Notes: generated by a model from the letters alone, not told the origin. Shown: positions 26,732 to 36,325, numbered from the stretch's first letter. The stretch is 64,000 bases of DNA from an uncultured Anaerococcus sp. (GCF_943908415.1 NZ_CALTSY010000002.1:52331-116330); one strand, 5' to 3'. Program-made: numbers and translations.

Positions 26732-26758
26732 TTTGTACTTTTACAAATATATTTTTTT
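26732..26758 (+). terminator. Terminator-like hairpin upstream of HAD gene
   Basis: TTTGTA-CTTT-TACAAA followed by TATATTTTTTT sits about 95 bases before the HAD start, downstream of a possible -10 (TATAAT, about 26702-26707). It could end a short transcript or attenuate the HAD gene. The rest of 26556-26853 shows nothing else I can support. Confidence 0.4.
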
Positions 26759-26853
26759 AAGGTATATAGAACTTGGAATCTAGATATATCAAAGATTTGA
26801 CTAGGTAAACTTAAATTATCAGTTTCCCAATTTGTATAAGATAAGGAGAAAAA

Positions 26854-27513
26854 ATGAAATTACTTTTTGATTGTGACGGAACTATACTTGATTCTATGCA
26901 TATTTGGGTAAATCCCATCAATGAGATTTTTAGTAAATATGGTTATAGCTATGAGAAGCTTTCTAAAGAAGAAAAGGCTAGAATGGAAGCTCTTCCTATG
27001 GCAAAAATGTATGAGTTTATAGCAGAAAATATTGCAAAAGATATGACCGGAAAAGAAGTTAGGGAATACTTTAATGAAATCATAAAAGATGGTTATCATA
27101 ACTCACTTATGCCCAAAGATGGCGCTCTTAAGTCTTTAGAAGAATTACACAAAGCAGGTTATGAGATGGCTATAGCTTCTTCAACTGACTCTATGTACCT
27201 AAAACTGGCCTTCGAAAGGCTTAATATAGCAGACTATTTTAGCTTTTATACAACACCTGATTTAACAAACTTTAAAAAATCAGACCAAGAATACTGGCAA
27301 TATGCCATAGATAAGTTTGGAGTAGAGCCTTCTGATATTATTCTTTATGATGATGCCCTTTATGCTGTAAAGGCAGCTAAAAAAGCAGGTATAAACACAT
27401 GTGGAGTAAAGGATTTTCCTTATAATGAAAATGAATGGGATGATATCAAAAAAATTGCCACTCTTACTATGGACTCTATAGCCTTTATAGATAAGGATAA
27501 GATATTAGGATAA
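26854..27513 (+). CDS. HAD-family hydrolase (phosphatase)
   Basis: A 219-residue haloacid-dehalogenase superfamily enzyme. Motif I is FDCDGTILDS (nucleophile Asp, residue 6), motif II ASSTDS near residue 109, and motif III/IV YDDALYAVKAAKKAG near 164. The helical cap between motifs I and II is of the beta-phosphoglucomutase/phosphoglycolate phosphatase type (C1 cap). Likely a small-molecule phosphatase; substrate unknown. AAGGAG is 6 bases before ATG. It stands alone on the plus strand between minus-strand genes. Confidence 0.88.
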   Translation: MKLLFDCDGTILDSMHIWVNPINEIFSKYGYSYEKLSKEEKARMEALPMAKMYEFIAENIAKDMTGKEVREYFNEIIKDGYHNSLMPKDGALKSLEELHKAGYEMAIASSTDSMYLKLAFERLNIADYFSFYTTPDLTNFKKSDQEYWQYAIDKFGVEPSDIILYDDALYAVKAAKKAGINTCGVKDFPYNENEWDDIKKIATLTMDSIAFIDKDKILG

Positions 27514-27515
27514 TA

Positions 27516-27558
27516 AAAATAAGGTGCTTTAAAACTTATGTTTTTAGCACCTTATTTT
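27516..27558. terminator. Bidirectional terminator
   Basis: AAAATAAGGTGCT pairs with AGCACCTTATTTT between the convergent HAD and MATE genes, with A/T tails on both sides. Confidence 0.88.
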
Positions 27559-27606
27559 TGTATAAATATTTATAAACATCCATAGTATTTTTAGTTTAAA
27601 AATAAT

Positions 27607-28869
27607 TTAAATAAGATCTCTATTAACTCTTTTTTTCATAAGCCACATAATAATTATTCCTTTAAATATAGAACTTACAGTCATGGCAATCCAGGCCGGG
27701 GTCTTGGTATCTCCCATACCATTAAAGGCACCTGTAAGACCTATCTCTACTGCCATAAATATCTGAGAAACAGATAAGATAGCTAAATATACGGCTCCCA
27801 ATTTAATTGTTTCTGGATCATTCGGTACAAATATTCTTATAAGTGGATATCTAAATATAAATAAAATTATCATAGATATAGCACCTATGAAAAATACTAT
27901 TTTAAAGGACTTTTTGATAACTTCATAGACCCTATCAAAAAGCTTAGCTCCGAAGTTTTGCCCTACCATAGCTGCTATACCAACCTGCAAACCTTCTGTG
28001 GTATTCCAAGTTATAGACTCTAGTTGGCTTCCTACAGAATATGCTGCTACTGCAGCTTCTCCAAATCCTGCCATAAATTTGTTGAGCATCATACTTATAA
28101 ATGCCATATAAGCATTCATTAAAGCTGCTGGCAGCCCCAACTTAAAGATCTGACTCATCCATTCTGGCCTTAAGTCGAAACTGCTTATAGATGCCTTTAA
28201 AAGTTCATTTTTCCTAATAATCTCTATAATAAATATTATAGTGACTATGATTTGAGCCAAGACAGTTGCTATAGCTGCTCCCTTGACCTGAAGGCTAGGT
28301 ATAGGGCCCCATCCAAAGATCAAGATAGGGTCTAGTATTATATTTGCAACAAGTCCTATGGAGTTGATTTTAAAGGGTGTTAGTGAATTACCCAAAGACT
28401 GAAAGCTTTGAGAAAGCACAGGATTAATAAAGAAAAATATTATTCCTAAGGCTAGAATAAATATATAATCCCTAGCATCAGTACTTGCTACTTCTGATAA
28501 GTTAAAAAAACTTACATAAAGATTTCCAAAAATAAGCATTAAGACAGTATAAATAATAGCTAAAATAATTGTTAGTATATATCCATTGTTTAAAACCCTA
28601 ATAGTCTCCTTTTGATTATCTCTACCAAAAGCTTGAGAAGCGAAAACTCCCATACCTACCTTAGGTATCATAGTCATGGAGTTGGCAATCCAAATCAAAA
28701 ATCCTGCAAGACCTACTCCTGCTAGGGCATTTGAACCCAATCTGCCTATAAAAAACATATCTACAAAACCATAAGTGATTTGGATAAAGGCTGTTAGTGC
28801 CAAAGGTATTGATAGTTTTATAAGAGAAGAAGTGATATCTCCCTTGGTTAAATTTACATTATGATCCAT
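27607..28869 (-). CDS. MATE-family efflux transporter
   Basis: A 420-residue MATE transporter with about twelve hydrophobic segments. The N-terminal region LTKGDITSSLIKLSIPLALTAF and the repeat pattern of two halves (second half near GLPAALMNAYMAFISMM, residue 245) are typical of NorM/DinF-like pumps. It exports drugs or metabolites with Na+ or H+. The length is a little short at the C-terminus compared with 440-460-residue relatives. Monocistronic, between terminators. Confidence 0.9.
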   Translation of the reverse strand: MDHNVNLTKGDITSSLIKLSIPLALTAFIQITYGFVDMFFIGRLGSNALAGVGLAGFLIWIANSMTMIPKVGMGVFASQAFGRDNQKETIRVLNNGYILTIILAIIYTVLMLIFGNLYVSFFNLSEVASTDARDYIFILALGIIFFFINPVLSQSFQSLGNSLTPFKINSIGLVANIILDPILIFGWGPIPSLQVKGAAIATVLAQIIVTIIFIIEIIRKNELLKASISSFDLRPEWMSQIFKLGLPAALMNAYMAFISMMLNKFMAGFGEAAVAAYSVGSQLESITWNTTEGLQVGIAAMVGQNFGAKLFDRVYEVIKKSFKIVFFIGAISMIILFIFRYPLIRIFVPNDPETIKLGAVYLAILSVSQIFMAVEIGLTGAFNGMGDTKTPAWIAMTVSSIFKGIIIMWLMKKRVNRDLI

Positions 28870-28944
28870 AAGCCCTCCTAATCCTTATACTTTACAACTT
28901 GTTTAGCAAATTGCACCATATTTGATAGATTTATTTACTAAATA

Positions 28945-28981
28945 TAGAAAAAAATAAGAGCTGTGCAAGGCACGCCCTTAT
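28945..28981 (-). terminator. Terminator of guaD gene
   Basis: On the minus strand ATAAG-GGC-GTGC-CTT-GCAC-AGC-TCTTAT is followed by a run of T. It lies about 55 bases after the guanine deaminase stop. Confidence 0.85.
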
Positions 28982-29036
28982 CTTTATTTATCATCCTTAT
29001 ATAAAAAATGAATTATATTTATCTATCTTATTATTC

Positions 29037-30308
29037 TTAGAAAAGCTCTCTTCCTCTTACATACTTATGAACTAGGCTACGGCTTTCTGACATATATATT
29101 GTTCTTTCAAGTCTTTGGCGAATACTTAAGTCCTCTCCCCTATATTCCTTATCATCAACTACTATAGCATCAAATTCATATCCTTTATCAAATGACCCTA
29201 CTTTCCCAAAGAAACTTCCTCCACCAAGTGTTCCTAGGTAGAAGGCTTCCTCAACATTGAGTGGCTTTAAACTTTGATCTACAAGCCTCCAATATAACTT
29301 AGAGACTTGTATGGCATCTGACATCTGTTTAAATATTGATAGATGGATACCTCCAGCCACATCACTTCCTAGGCCTATATTTTGCCCCTCATCTAGGTAT
29401 CTTCTTACAGGTGCAATACCTGATGATAGGTTTATATTGGAATTTGGACAATGGGCTATATATACTCCCCTATCCTTTAAAAGCTCCCTTTCATCCTTAT
29501 CAGAATAAACACAGTGGGCCATGATAGTCTTGCCATGGCTACCAAACATGTCAAACTTATCATAGGCTTGGCCATAAAATTCTGTATCTGGTGATAATTC
29601 CTTTACCCAAGCTATTTCTCCTTGATTTTCTGATAAGTGTGATTGTATAGGAAGTTCATATTCTTTTTGTATATCACTTAAGCTAGCCATAAGCTCATCT
29701 GTACATGATGGTATAAATCTTGGTGTTATGATAGCTGAGGTATTTTGATACTTATCTTTTATAGTTTCCAACCATAATCTAGTAGCCTCTTTACTATCTT
29801 TTGCGCTCTTTTCTTCTAAAGATTCTATACCATTCCTATCCATGTTGACCTTGCCTACATAGCTTATAAGTCCTGAGCTTTCTAGCATATCCATAAGCAT
29901 TATTGTAGCTGGTACATGTAAAGTTGCAAAGATAGAGGCCCTTGTAGTAGGACTTTTTACTAAATCATTTACAAATTTTTGGTATTCATTTTTTGCATAG
30001 TCTATATCAGAATACCTAGCCTCATGTGGGAAGGTATAGGTATTTAGCCAATCTAATAATTCTAGATCCATACCCAGCCCTCTATAAGTATATTGGGGAG
30101 CGTGGACATGCAAGTCCACTAGACCTGGCATTATTAATTTATCTGTATAATCCAAAATCTTAAGGTCTTTGTATTCTTCTGGTATAGATTCATATACTCC
30201 TTGGCTTATACCATCCTTAGATACTAGATAAGAGTTTTCCCCTGTTTTTAACTCATCAGGACCCTTACTATAACAAATGTCCCCCTTAATTATAAATGAT
30301 TTATCCAT
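29037..30308 (-). CDS. guaD: Guanine deaminase
   Basis: A 423-residue amidohydrolase. The zinc motif LVDLHVHAPQYTYRGLGMD around residue 63 is the guanine deaminase form of HxH. Further ligands are in IQSHLSENQGE (near 215), MAHCVYSD (near 255) and GLGSDVAGG (near 320). Enzyme converts guanine to xanthine. It starts 10 bases after the stop of the purine permease gene, so uptake and deamination are coupled in one operon. Confident call. Confidence 0.93.
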   Translation of the reverse strand: MDKSFIIKGDICYSKGPDELKTGENSYLVSKDGISQGVYESIPEEYKDLKILDYTDKLIMPGLVDLHVHAPQYTYRGLGMDLELLDWLNTYTFPHEARYSDIDYAKNEYQKFVNDLVKSPTTRASIFATLHVPATIMLMDMLESSGLISYVGKVNMDRNGIESLEEKSAKDSKEATRLWLETIKDKYQNTSAIITPRFIPSCTDELMASLSDIQKEYELPIQSHLSENQGEIAWVKELSPDTEFYGQAYDKFDMFGSHGKTIMAHCVYSDKDERELLKDRGVYIAHCPNSNINLSSGIAPVRRYLDEGQNIGLGSDVAGGIHLSIFKQMSDAIQVSKLYWRLVDQSLKPLNVEEAFYLGTLGGGSFFGKVGSFDKGYEFDAIVVDDKEYRGEDLSIRQRLERTIYMSESRSLVHKYVRGRELF

Positions 30309-30318
30309 AAATTCTCCT

Positions 30319-31746
30319 TTATCCGAGTGAGATTAAAATATATCTTAGGGCAAAGATTATAGAAACTATGGCTGTCAGTGCCTTGATATCCTTAGCTTTG
30401 CCGGTAAATAATTTTAATATACAATAACTAATTAAACCCATTGCTATACCATTTGCAATTGAATATGTAAAAGGCATAAGAACAATTGTTAGAAATGCTG
30501 GAATAGCATCTGTTATATCACTAAAGTCTACATCCTTTACATTAGATAGCATTAGAACTCCTACATAAATTAGAGCTGGTGCAGTAGCCGCAGCTGGTAT
30601 AATGCTAACTATTGGAACAAATATTATTGATAAGATAAATAATACAGCTGTTGTAAGGGCAGTAAGACCAGTACGCCCACCCTCTGCAATACCTGCAGAT
30701 GATTCAACTAAAGTAGTTACTGTAGGACTTCCAACCATAGCTCCTGTCAAAGTCGAAATAGCATCAGACATGAGAGCCTGTTTCATCCTAATCACTTCCC
30801 CATTCTCATCTAGCATATTAGCTTGTTTTGCAGCTCCTAAAAGAGTTCCCAGAGAATCAAACATATTTACCAAAGAAAAGCTTATTACAAGCATAAATAC
30901 CGTAAATATATTGTGGGCCAAATTTTGCCCAGCAAAAAGACTAGCAAAGTCTAAGTTCATAAAGGAAACCTCTGCAAAATCAGAAAATTGTTGACCTAAA
31001 TTTAAACTAAAACTATCAAACTTTGTAACACCTAAAGGTATACCTAAGAGTGTAGCTGCTATTATACCAATTAAAATAGCTCCCTTAACTTTTTTATAAT
31101 TTAATATACCTATAAGCATTAGACCAAATAAAGCTACACAGGCAGACATTATTAGTCCAGTATCAAAATCTGGATTCTGCCATTGGGAAAAATCTATCAT
31201 GCTTACAAGAGTAGCCTCATTTCCAACAACTATATTGGAACTTTTAAAACCAATTAAGGCAATGAATAGTCCAATACCAGGAGTCATGGCATTCTTTATA
31301 CAATCAGGTATTGCCCTAATTATTGCTTCTCTAAGGCCTATAGCAGTTATCAATATGAATAAAGCACCAGATAAAAAAACCACTACCAAGGCCTCTCCAT
31401 AGGAATAACCCATACCTAGGATTACAGTGTAGGCAAAAAATGCACTAAGCCCCATACCAGGCGCCTGAGCAAAGGGTAACTTTGCATAAAGGGCTACAAG
31501 CATGGTACCTATAAATCCACCTATACAAGTTGCAATAAATACTCCATTAGATACCTTATTAGCATAGGCAACATCACCCATGATCTTAAAGGGCTCAGAA
31601 ACTGTCATTGGAACAATTATTAATATGTATGCTATAGTAATAAAGGTAGTAAGCCCTGCTATAAGTTCCGTCTTTACATTAGTGTTGTACTCTTTAAGCT
31701 CAAAAAATCGCTCGAAAAATCCCTGTTGTTTTGTTTCATTCTTCAT
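30319..31746 (-). CDS. NCS2-family purine permease (AzgA-like)
   Basis: A 475-residue permease with about twelve to fourteen hydrophobic segments. Typical AzgA features: ELIAGLTTFITIAYI near residue 27, and LVESSAGIAEGGRTGLTAL near residue 340. Members import guanine, hypoxanthine or adenine with H+. It is cotranscribed with guanine deaminase, which makes guanine a likely substrate. GGAGG precedes the ATG. A long leader with a strong promoter lies upstream. Confidence 0.92.
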   Translation of the reverse strand: MKNETKQQGFFERFFELKEYNTNVKTELIAGLTTFITIAYILIIVPMTVSEPFKIMGDVAYANKVSNGVFIATCIGGFIGTMLVALYAKLPFAQAPGMGLSAFFAYTVILGMGYSYGEALVVVFLSGALFILITAIGLREAIIRAIPDCIKNAMTPGIGLFIALIGFKSSNIVVGNEATLVSMIDFSQWQNPDFDTGLIMSACVALFGLMLIGILNYKKVKGAILIGIIAATLLGIPLGVTKFDSFSLNLGQQFSDFAEVSFMNLDFASLFAGQNLAHNIFTVFMLVISFSLVNMFDSLGTLLGAAKQANMLDENGEVIRMKQALMSDAISTLTGAMVGSPTVTTLVESSAGIAEGGRTGLTALTTAVLFILSIIFVPIVSIIPAAATAPALIYVGVLMLSNVKDVDFSDITDAIPAFLTIVLMPFTYSIANGIAMGLISYCILKLFTGKAKDIKALTAIVSIIFALRYILISLG

Positions 31747-31923
31747 TTAAATATCCTCCTATTTTTTTATTTACGAAAACATCAACGCAAGCTAGATTAT
31801 CCCAACTATAATATATATGCAAAACTACAGAGATTCAGGCATAACATATATAAAATAGTTTATTCTATTCTTGTAAGCATTAAATATGGTAATTTTATGT
31901 ATATTAACGTTTTCCTGGTGTTA
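31747..31923 (-). other. Long 5' leader of purine permease operon, unassigned
   Basis: A leader of about 175 bases. On the minus strand ATATATG and CATATAT (around 31842-31812) can form a hairpin enclosing about 22 bases, and GAAAAC near the 5' end can pair with GTTTTC near the ribosome site. I looked for the conserved loops of the purine riboswitch and did not find them. On the plus strand, 31959-32080 carries only the upstream region of the acetyltransferase gene. Confidence 0.4.
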
Positions 31924-31929
31924 TGTAAT

Positions 31930-31958
31930 ATATTATGCTAAAAAGACTATCTTGTCAA
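31930..31958 (-). promoter_or_regulatory. Promoter of purine permease/guaD operon
   Basis: Minus-strand TTGACA (31958-31953), 17-base spacer, TAATAT (31935-31930). Start of transcription would be near 31923. Confidence 0.7.
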
Positions 31959-32080
31959 AGTTTGTTTTTAAACTATCATATACTAAAGCCATCCTAAGTA
32001 TTAATTTTGATATTTAGAGATGATATGGTTCTCATACGCTTTATAATTGTCATTATATTTTTCTAAGGTATGGTTTAGCT

Positions 32081-32686
32081 ATGAAAACACAAAAACAAAG
32101 AATGATTGATGGTGAGCTTTATAAAGTTGACGAAATACTTAAAAATGATATTTATAATACTCGCAGGAAACTAAGAGATTTTAATAACTCTATAAGCCGA
32201 GAAGAAATTCAAACTAAGGCAAAAAAACTTTTTGGAAATTTTGGCAAGGACTCCACAGTAACTCCTCCCTTTAGGTGCGATTATGGCTATAATATCCACA
32301 TAGGAGATAGAGTTTATCTAAATTACAACACATCTATAATAGATGTAAGTCCAGTTTATATAGCAGATAATGTAATGATAGGACCAGACTGTGGTTTTTA
32401 CACAGCATCTCATCCAATAGATGCAGAAGTTAGAAACACCAATATAGAATATGGAAATCCTATAACTATAGAAGAGAATGTCTGGATAGGAGGCAATGTA
32501 ACCATAGTAGGAGGAGTAACTATTGGCGAAGGATCTATTATAGGAGCTGGATCAGTAGTGACTAAGGATATCCCAGCCAATGTAATAGCAGCAGGCAATC
32601 CTTGCAAGATCATAAGGGAAATAAGAGAAGATGACCATAAATATTGGCTTAGTCAATATAATGAATATATAGAAGAGAATAAATAA
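32081..32686 (+). CDS. Maltose/galactoside O-acetyltransferase-like (LbH family)
   Basis: A 201-residue left-handed beta-helix acetyltransferase of the Maa/LacA group. The N-terminal mac domain pattern KQRMIDGELYKVDE starts the protein; the hexapeptide-repeat region runs from about residue 70 to 185, with catalytic histidine in YTASHPIDAEVR and the end IPANVIAAGNPCKIIREI. It transfers acetyl from acetyl-CoA to a sugar hydroxyl; the acceptor is unknown. It is 22 bases upstream of a GNAT gene on the same strand. Confidence 0.9.
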   Translation: MKTQKQRMIDGELYKVDEILKNDIYNTRRKLRDFNNSISREEIQTKAKKLFGNFGKDSTVTPPFRCDYGYNIHIGDRVYLNYNTSIIDVSPVYIADNVMIGPDCGFYTASHPIDAEVRNTNIEYGNPITIEENVWIGGNVTIVGGVTIGEGSIIGAGSVVTKDIPANVIAAGNPCKIIREIREDDHKYWLSQYNEYIEENK

Positions 32687-32708
32687 AAAAATTATTAGTG
32701 AGATTGTT

Positions 32709-33320
32709 ATGAATGCTGATTTTAAAATTAATGGAAAAGTTATAGAGACTGATAGGCTTATATTAAGGGCTTTTGAGCAAGATGACTTAGATGATTTTTA
32801 TGAATATACATGTGTGCCAGGTGTAGGTGAAAGGGCTGGTTGGCGTCATCATAAGAGTAAGAGTGAGTCTTTAAAAATTCTTGATATGTTTATTAAGGAA
32901 AATAGAACTTTTGCTATTTGTAATAAAAATAATAATAAAGTCATAGGTTCACTTGGTATTGAAAAATATGAACAAGAAGATCAATTATCTGAGCTTGATG
33001 ACTTATGTGGTAGAGAATTGGGCTTTGCCTTAAGTAAGGATTATTGGAATAAGGGTCTTATGAGTGAGGCTATAGGTGCTATAATTAACTATCTATTTAA
33101 TGACTTGGATTTTGATTTCCTAACTGCTGGCTACTTTGACTTTAATTCTCAGTCCAAAAGACTCCAAGAAAAGTGTGGCTTCCGCCCTTATAGAAAACTT
33201 ATTTTTGAAACTAATATGAATAGCAAGGAGCCTGGAGTATTAAATTTATTATTAAATCCTAAAAAAGAAATAAAAATAAATTTCCCTAGTCCAGAAAATC
33301 TAATTTTTATAGATATATAA
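32709..33320 (+). CDS. GNAT-family N-acetyltransferase
   Basis: A 203-residue GNAT protein of the RimJ/RimL-like group: IETDRLILRAFEQDDLDDFYEY at residues 12-33 and ELGFALSKDYWNKGLMSEA near residue 97-115 (acetyl-CoA-binding region). The acceptor could be a ribosomal protein, a small molecule or an antibiotic; this cannot be decided. It follows the O-acetyltransferase gene closely and is ended by a terminator. Confidence 0.87.
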   Translation: MNADFKINGKVIETDRLILRAFEQDDLDDFYEYTCVPGVGERAGWRHHKSKSESLKILDMFIKENRTFAICNKNNNKVIGSLGIEKYEQEDQLSELDDLCGRELGFALSKDYWNKGLMSEAIGAIINYLFNDLDFDFLTAGYFDFNSQSKRLQEKCGFRPYRKLIFETNMNSKEPGVLNLLLNPKKEIKINFPSPENLIFIDI

Positions 33321-33334
33321 TAGATTAAAAAATC

Positions 33335-33385
33335 AAAAGAGACTATTACATCCTACCGGCTTAAGAATGTAATAGTCTCTTTTTT
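33335..33385. terminator. Bidirectional terminator
   Basis: A 17-bp stem, AAAAGAGACTATTACAT and its complement, around a 15-base loop, with T-runs on both strands between convergent genes. Confidence 0.92.
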
Positions 33386-33421
33386 ATAAACCATTTATTA
33401 ATTATAGAAGTTACCAACTTA

Positions 33422-34576
33422 TTAGAAGTCTACTTTTTCTCCATAGTAAGCTGCCTTATATATTTTTTTGATATCCTCAGCAGATGTATTTCTAGGATTT
33501 GTTAGTGTACAAGCATCAGCAAAAGCATTTTTGCTCATATCATCTAAGACTTCGTTAAATTCTTTTTCATCAATTACTGTATTTTGACCTTCTTTAATAT
33601 TAGATGTTATGCCTACAGAAGCATTTAATTTTCTAACTTCTTCTGCTATATCATCTATACCTAGTATTCTTTCTAACTCATCGTATTTATCACTTTCCTT
33701 TCTATTATAATCAATAATATAAGGTAACATGATTGCATTCGCTTCTCCATGAGTTAGATGGAATATACCTCCAAGTTTATGAGCCATGGAGTGAACTATA
33801 CCAAGGGAAGCATTTGAAAATGCCATTCCTGCTAATGTTGAAGCATCGTGCATTTTCTCACGAGCCTCTAGGTCATCTCCATTATCATAAGCTTTTTTAA
33901 GATTTTCAAAAACAAGTTCTATAGCTCTTATAGCATGAGGTGATGTATAATCATCTGCTGATGTTGAAACATAGGCTTCTATAGCATGAGTCATAACATC
34001 CATACCTGTTTGAGCTGTTATTAATGGAGGCATCTTTGATGGCACTTCTGGATCAACTATAGCTACATCTGGGACAAAGTCAGCATGCACTAGTGGGTAT
34101 TTGATCTTATTTTCTGTATCTGTGATAACTGAAAAGGCAGTTATTTCAGAAGCAGTTCCTGATGTTGAAGCAATACAAGCCATCTTTGCTTTGTTTCTAA
34201 GTGGAGGATTCTCGAAGTTTGCAAGCTTATTAAAGTCATAATCTGGATGTTCATAGTAAACCCACATAACCTTAGCTGCATCCATTGCAGAACCGCCACC
34301 CAAGGCAATAATCCAGTCAGGGCCAAACTCTTCCATCTTTGCCCCACCTTCTTTACAGGTTTTTATAGAAGGATCTGGTTCTACACCATCAATTATTTGA
34401 ACTTCCATGCCTCCTTCTTCTAGAATACTTTTAGCTTTATCTAAAAATCCAAACCTTTTCATGGAGGAGCCACCTGTTACTATAGTTGCTTTTTTACCGT
34501 CTAATTCCTTTAGATAATCTAAAGAATCTTGTCCATGGACGATAACTCTTGGAACGCTGTAAGTTTTTAATGTCAT
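33422..34576 (-). CDS. Iron-containing alcohol dehydrogenase
   Basis: A 384-residue group III alcohol dehydrogenase. NAD(P)-binding GGGSAMDAAKV is near residue 92. Metal ligands are in DVMTHAIEAYVS (Asp and His, near 193) and HSMAHKLGGIFHLTHGEAN (two His, near 260). It reduces aldehydes to alcohols, probably acetaldehyde or butyraldehyde, to recycle NAD(P)H in fermentation. It has its own promoter and stands alone between terminators. Exact substrate is not evident. Confidence 0.92.
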   Translation of the reverse strand: MTLKTYSVPRVIVHGQDSLDYLKELDGKKATIVTGGSSMKRFGFLDKAKSILEEGGMEVQIIDGVEPDPSIKTCKEGGAKMEEFGPDWIIALGGGSAMDAAKVMWVYYEHPDYDFNKLANFENPPLRNKAKMACIASTSGTASEITAFSVITDTENKIKYPLVHADFVPDVAIVDPEVPSKMPPLITAQTGMDVMTHAIEAYVSTSADDYTSPHAIRAIELVFENLKKAYDNGDDLEAREKMHDASTLAGMAFSNASLGIVHSMAHKLGGIFHLTHGEANAIMLPYIIDYNRKESDKYDELERILGIDDIAEEVRKLNASVGITSNIKEGQNTVIDEKEFNEVLDDMSKNAFADACTLTNPRNTSAEDIKKIYKAAYYGEKVDF

Positions 34577-34615
34577 TTTAGCATCTCCTTTTTTGTTAAT
34601 TAATTATTTATCATT

Positions 34616-34643
34616 ATTCTATTGCAAGATTTCACTTTGTCAA
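34616..34643 (-). promoter_or_regulatory. Promoter of alcohol dehydrogenase gene
   Basis: Minus-strand TTGACA (34643-34638), 16-base spacer, TAGAAT (34621-34616), about 40 bases before the start codon. Confidence 0.75.
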
Positions 34644-34715
34644 ATTAAATTTCCTATTATTTATATATAAAATCGTACTTCTAATAGAATTTATAAGCTT
34701 TTTTATTACTCGCAA

Positions 34716-34749
34716 ACAAAAAGAGAGTAGGCTAGCAAGCTTACTCTCT
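34716..34749 (-). terminator. Terminator of serine operon
   Basis: A 12-bp stem AGAGAGTAGGCT / AGCTTACTCTCT with a 4-base loop; on the minus strand it is followed by TTTTTG. It lies 25 bases after the sdaAA stop. Confidence 0.9.
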
Positions 34750-34774
34750 AATTTAAATATATTATTATTTAATT

Positions 34775-35653
34775 TTAAACTGTTCCATCTATATATTTTT
34801 CTCTTAATTTTAGAGCTGATGGGCATACTGCTATACCGCCTTGGCCTGTTTCTCTAAGTCCTGTTGGTAGGGCATCTCCTACTCTCTTCATAGCATCTAC
34901 TGCTTCATCGAAAGTTACATACATTCTTACTCCAGCCATTGCCATATCAGCACTTGCTAGAGCATTCATAACACCATTTGCATTTCTAAGATTGCATGGG
35001 AATTCTACCATACCACCTATAGGATCACATACTAGACCCATTATGTTTAGTAGGGCACAAGTTGCTGCCTTTTCTTGAGTTTCTACATCAGAGCCTCTTA
35101 AATAACATGCTGCTGCTGCAGCCATTGCTGCGGCTGATCCAGTTTCTGCTTGACATCCACCTTCAGCACCTGCAAATGTTGCATTATCAAAGATTACTTG
35201 TCCTACTTGAGTTGCTACTAGCATAGCTTCCATTAATTTTCTATCTTCATATCCGTATTTGTGATACATAGTCATTAATGTAGCTGGAAGTATACCTGAT
35301 GCTCCTGCTGTAGGTGCTGCTACTATTCTACCCATAGCTGCATTAACTTCACTTGTTGAAAGAGCCATAGCCATAGCTTGGGCTGCTGTATTTCCTAAAA
35401 TTGTATCTCCACCTAGGAAGTAATCATTCATTGACTTTGCATTACCACCTGTCATACCAGTTACAGATGTTACTGGAGTTTCGAGTGCAGCATGTGATGA
35501 TTTTTTCATTACATCTAGAGTTCTTTGTAATCTATCAAAGATTTCTTCTTCAGTCTTTCCAGAAGTTTCTATTTCATCTTTTACGGATAATTCCCAAAGA
35601 CTTAAATTTTCGTTTTTGCATCTTTCTTTTAATAATTCAAATTTAGTTAGCAT
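34775..35653 (-). CDS. sdaAA: L-serine dehydratase, iron-sulfur-dependent, alpha subunit
   Basis: A 292-residue alpha subunit that, with the beta subunit, deaminates L-serine to pyruvate and ammonia. Signatures: SVTGMTGGNAKSMNDY near residue 62, AAPTAGASGILPAT near 112, GGCQAETGSAAAMAAAA near 165 and CDPIGGMVEFPCNLRNA near 210, which hold the cysteines of the oxygen-sensitive [4Fe-4S] cluster. It is 9 bases after sdaAB. The chain is full length. Confidence 0.95.
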   Translation of the reverse strand: MLTKFELLKERCKNENLSLWELSVKDEIETSGKTEEEIFDRLQRTLDVMKKSSHAALETPVTSVTGMTGGNAKSMNDYFLGGDTILGNTAAQAMAMALSTSEVNAAMGRIVAAPTAGASGILPATLMTMYHKYGYEDRKLMEAMLVATQVGQVIFDNATFAGAEGGCQAETGSAAAMAAAAACYLRGSDVETQEKAATCALLNIMGLVCDPIGGMVEFPCNLRNANGVMNALASADMAMAGVRMYVTFDEAVDAMKRVGDALPTGLRETGQGGIAVCPSALKLREKYIDGTV

Positions 35654-35662
35654 AATTTAATC

Positions 35663-36325
35663 CTAATCTATATATTTAATAAAGGTAAAGTCTTTACCTT
35701 CTCTTATTGTCTTTAAAGCTTCTTCGGTCAATGGTTCATCTAATTGGCAAACTAGCATTACGTTATCCCCATCTTTAATGGTCTTCATTTCATGGATATT
35801 GTATCCATTACTATAAAGTATGTTTGAAACAAAGGCTATAACTCCTTTTTGTTCACCATAGGCCATAAAAAGAGTAGGTCTTTTTGCATAATACTCTATA
35901 GGGTTGCCATAGATTCTATTTATTACTATGGAGCCACCACCTATAGATGATCCTTGAATATCTATAGGCTCTTTACCATCTGGATATTTAAATAGCATTC
36001 TAACAGTATTTGGATGTACTTCTCCAAGATCTGTTTCTATAAATTTATAGCTAATTCCAGCTTCTTTTGCGTATTCAAAAGCATTGATTATTCTATCGTC
36101 TTCTGGCCCAAAGCCTAGAACACCACCTACTAGGGCTCTATTTGTACCGTGACCCTTATAGGTTTTTGCAAAAGATCCATGTAAGTAAAATTCTACTTCA
36201 TTAAAACCTGGATCTACCATTTTCTGTGCTACATTAGCAATTTTGCAAGCTCCTGCTGTATGGGAGCTGCTTGGTCCAACCATTACTGGACCAATTATAT
36301 CAAATATTGAAGCATTTACTGCCAT
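35663..36325 (-). CDS. sdaAB: L-serine dehydratase, iron-sulfur-dependent, beta subunit
   Basis: A 220-residue beta subunit. The N-terminal signature IGPVMVGPSSSHTAGACKIA at residues 11-30 is unmistakable. The C-terminal 70 residues form an ACT-like domain (VSNILYSNGYNIHEMKTI). It lies between the transporter and sdaAA in the order sstT-like, sdaAB, sdaAA. Together they convert imported serine to pyruvate. Confidence 0.95.
   Translation of the reverse strand: MAVNASIFDIIGPVMVGPSSSHTAGACKIANVAQKMVDPGFNEVEFYLHGSFAKTYKGHGTNRALVGGVLGFGPEDDRIINAFEYAKEAGISYKFIETDLGEVHPNTVRMLFKYPDGKEPIDIQGSSIGGGSIVINRIYGNPIEYYAKRPTLFMAYGEQKGVIAFVSNILYSNGYNIHEMKTIKDGDNVMLVCQLDEPLTEEALKTIREGKDFTFIKYID

Noticed and set aside
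31747..31958. Purine riboswitch in front of the purine permease.
   Set aside because: The conserved loop sequences of the aptamer were not found on the minus strand; only weak stems are present.
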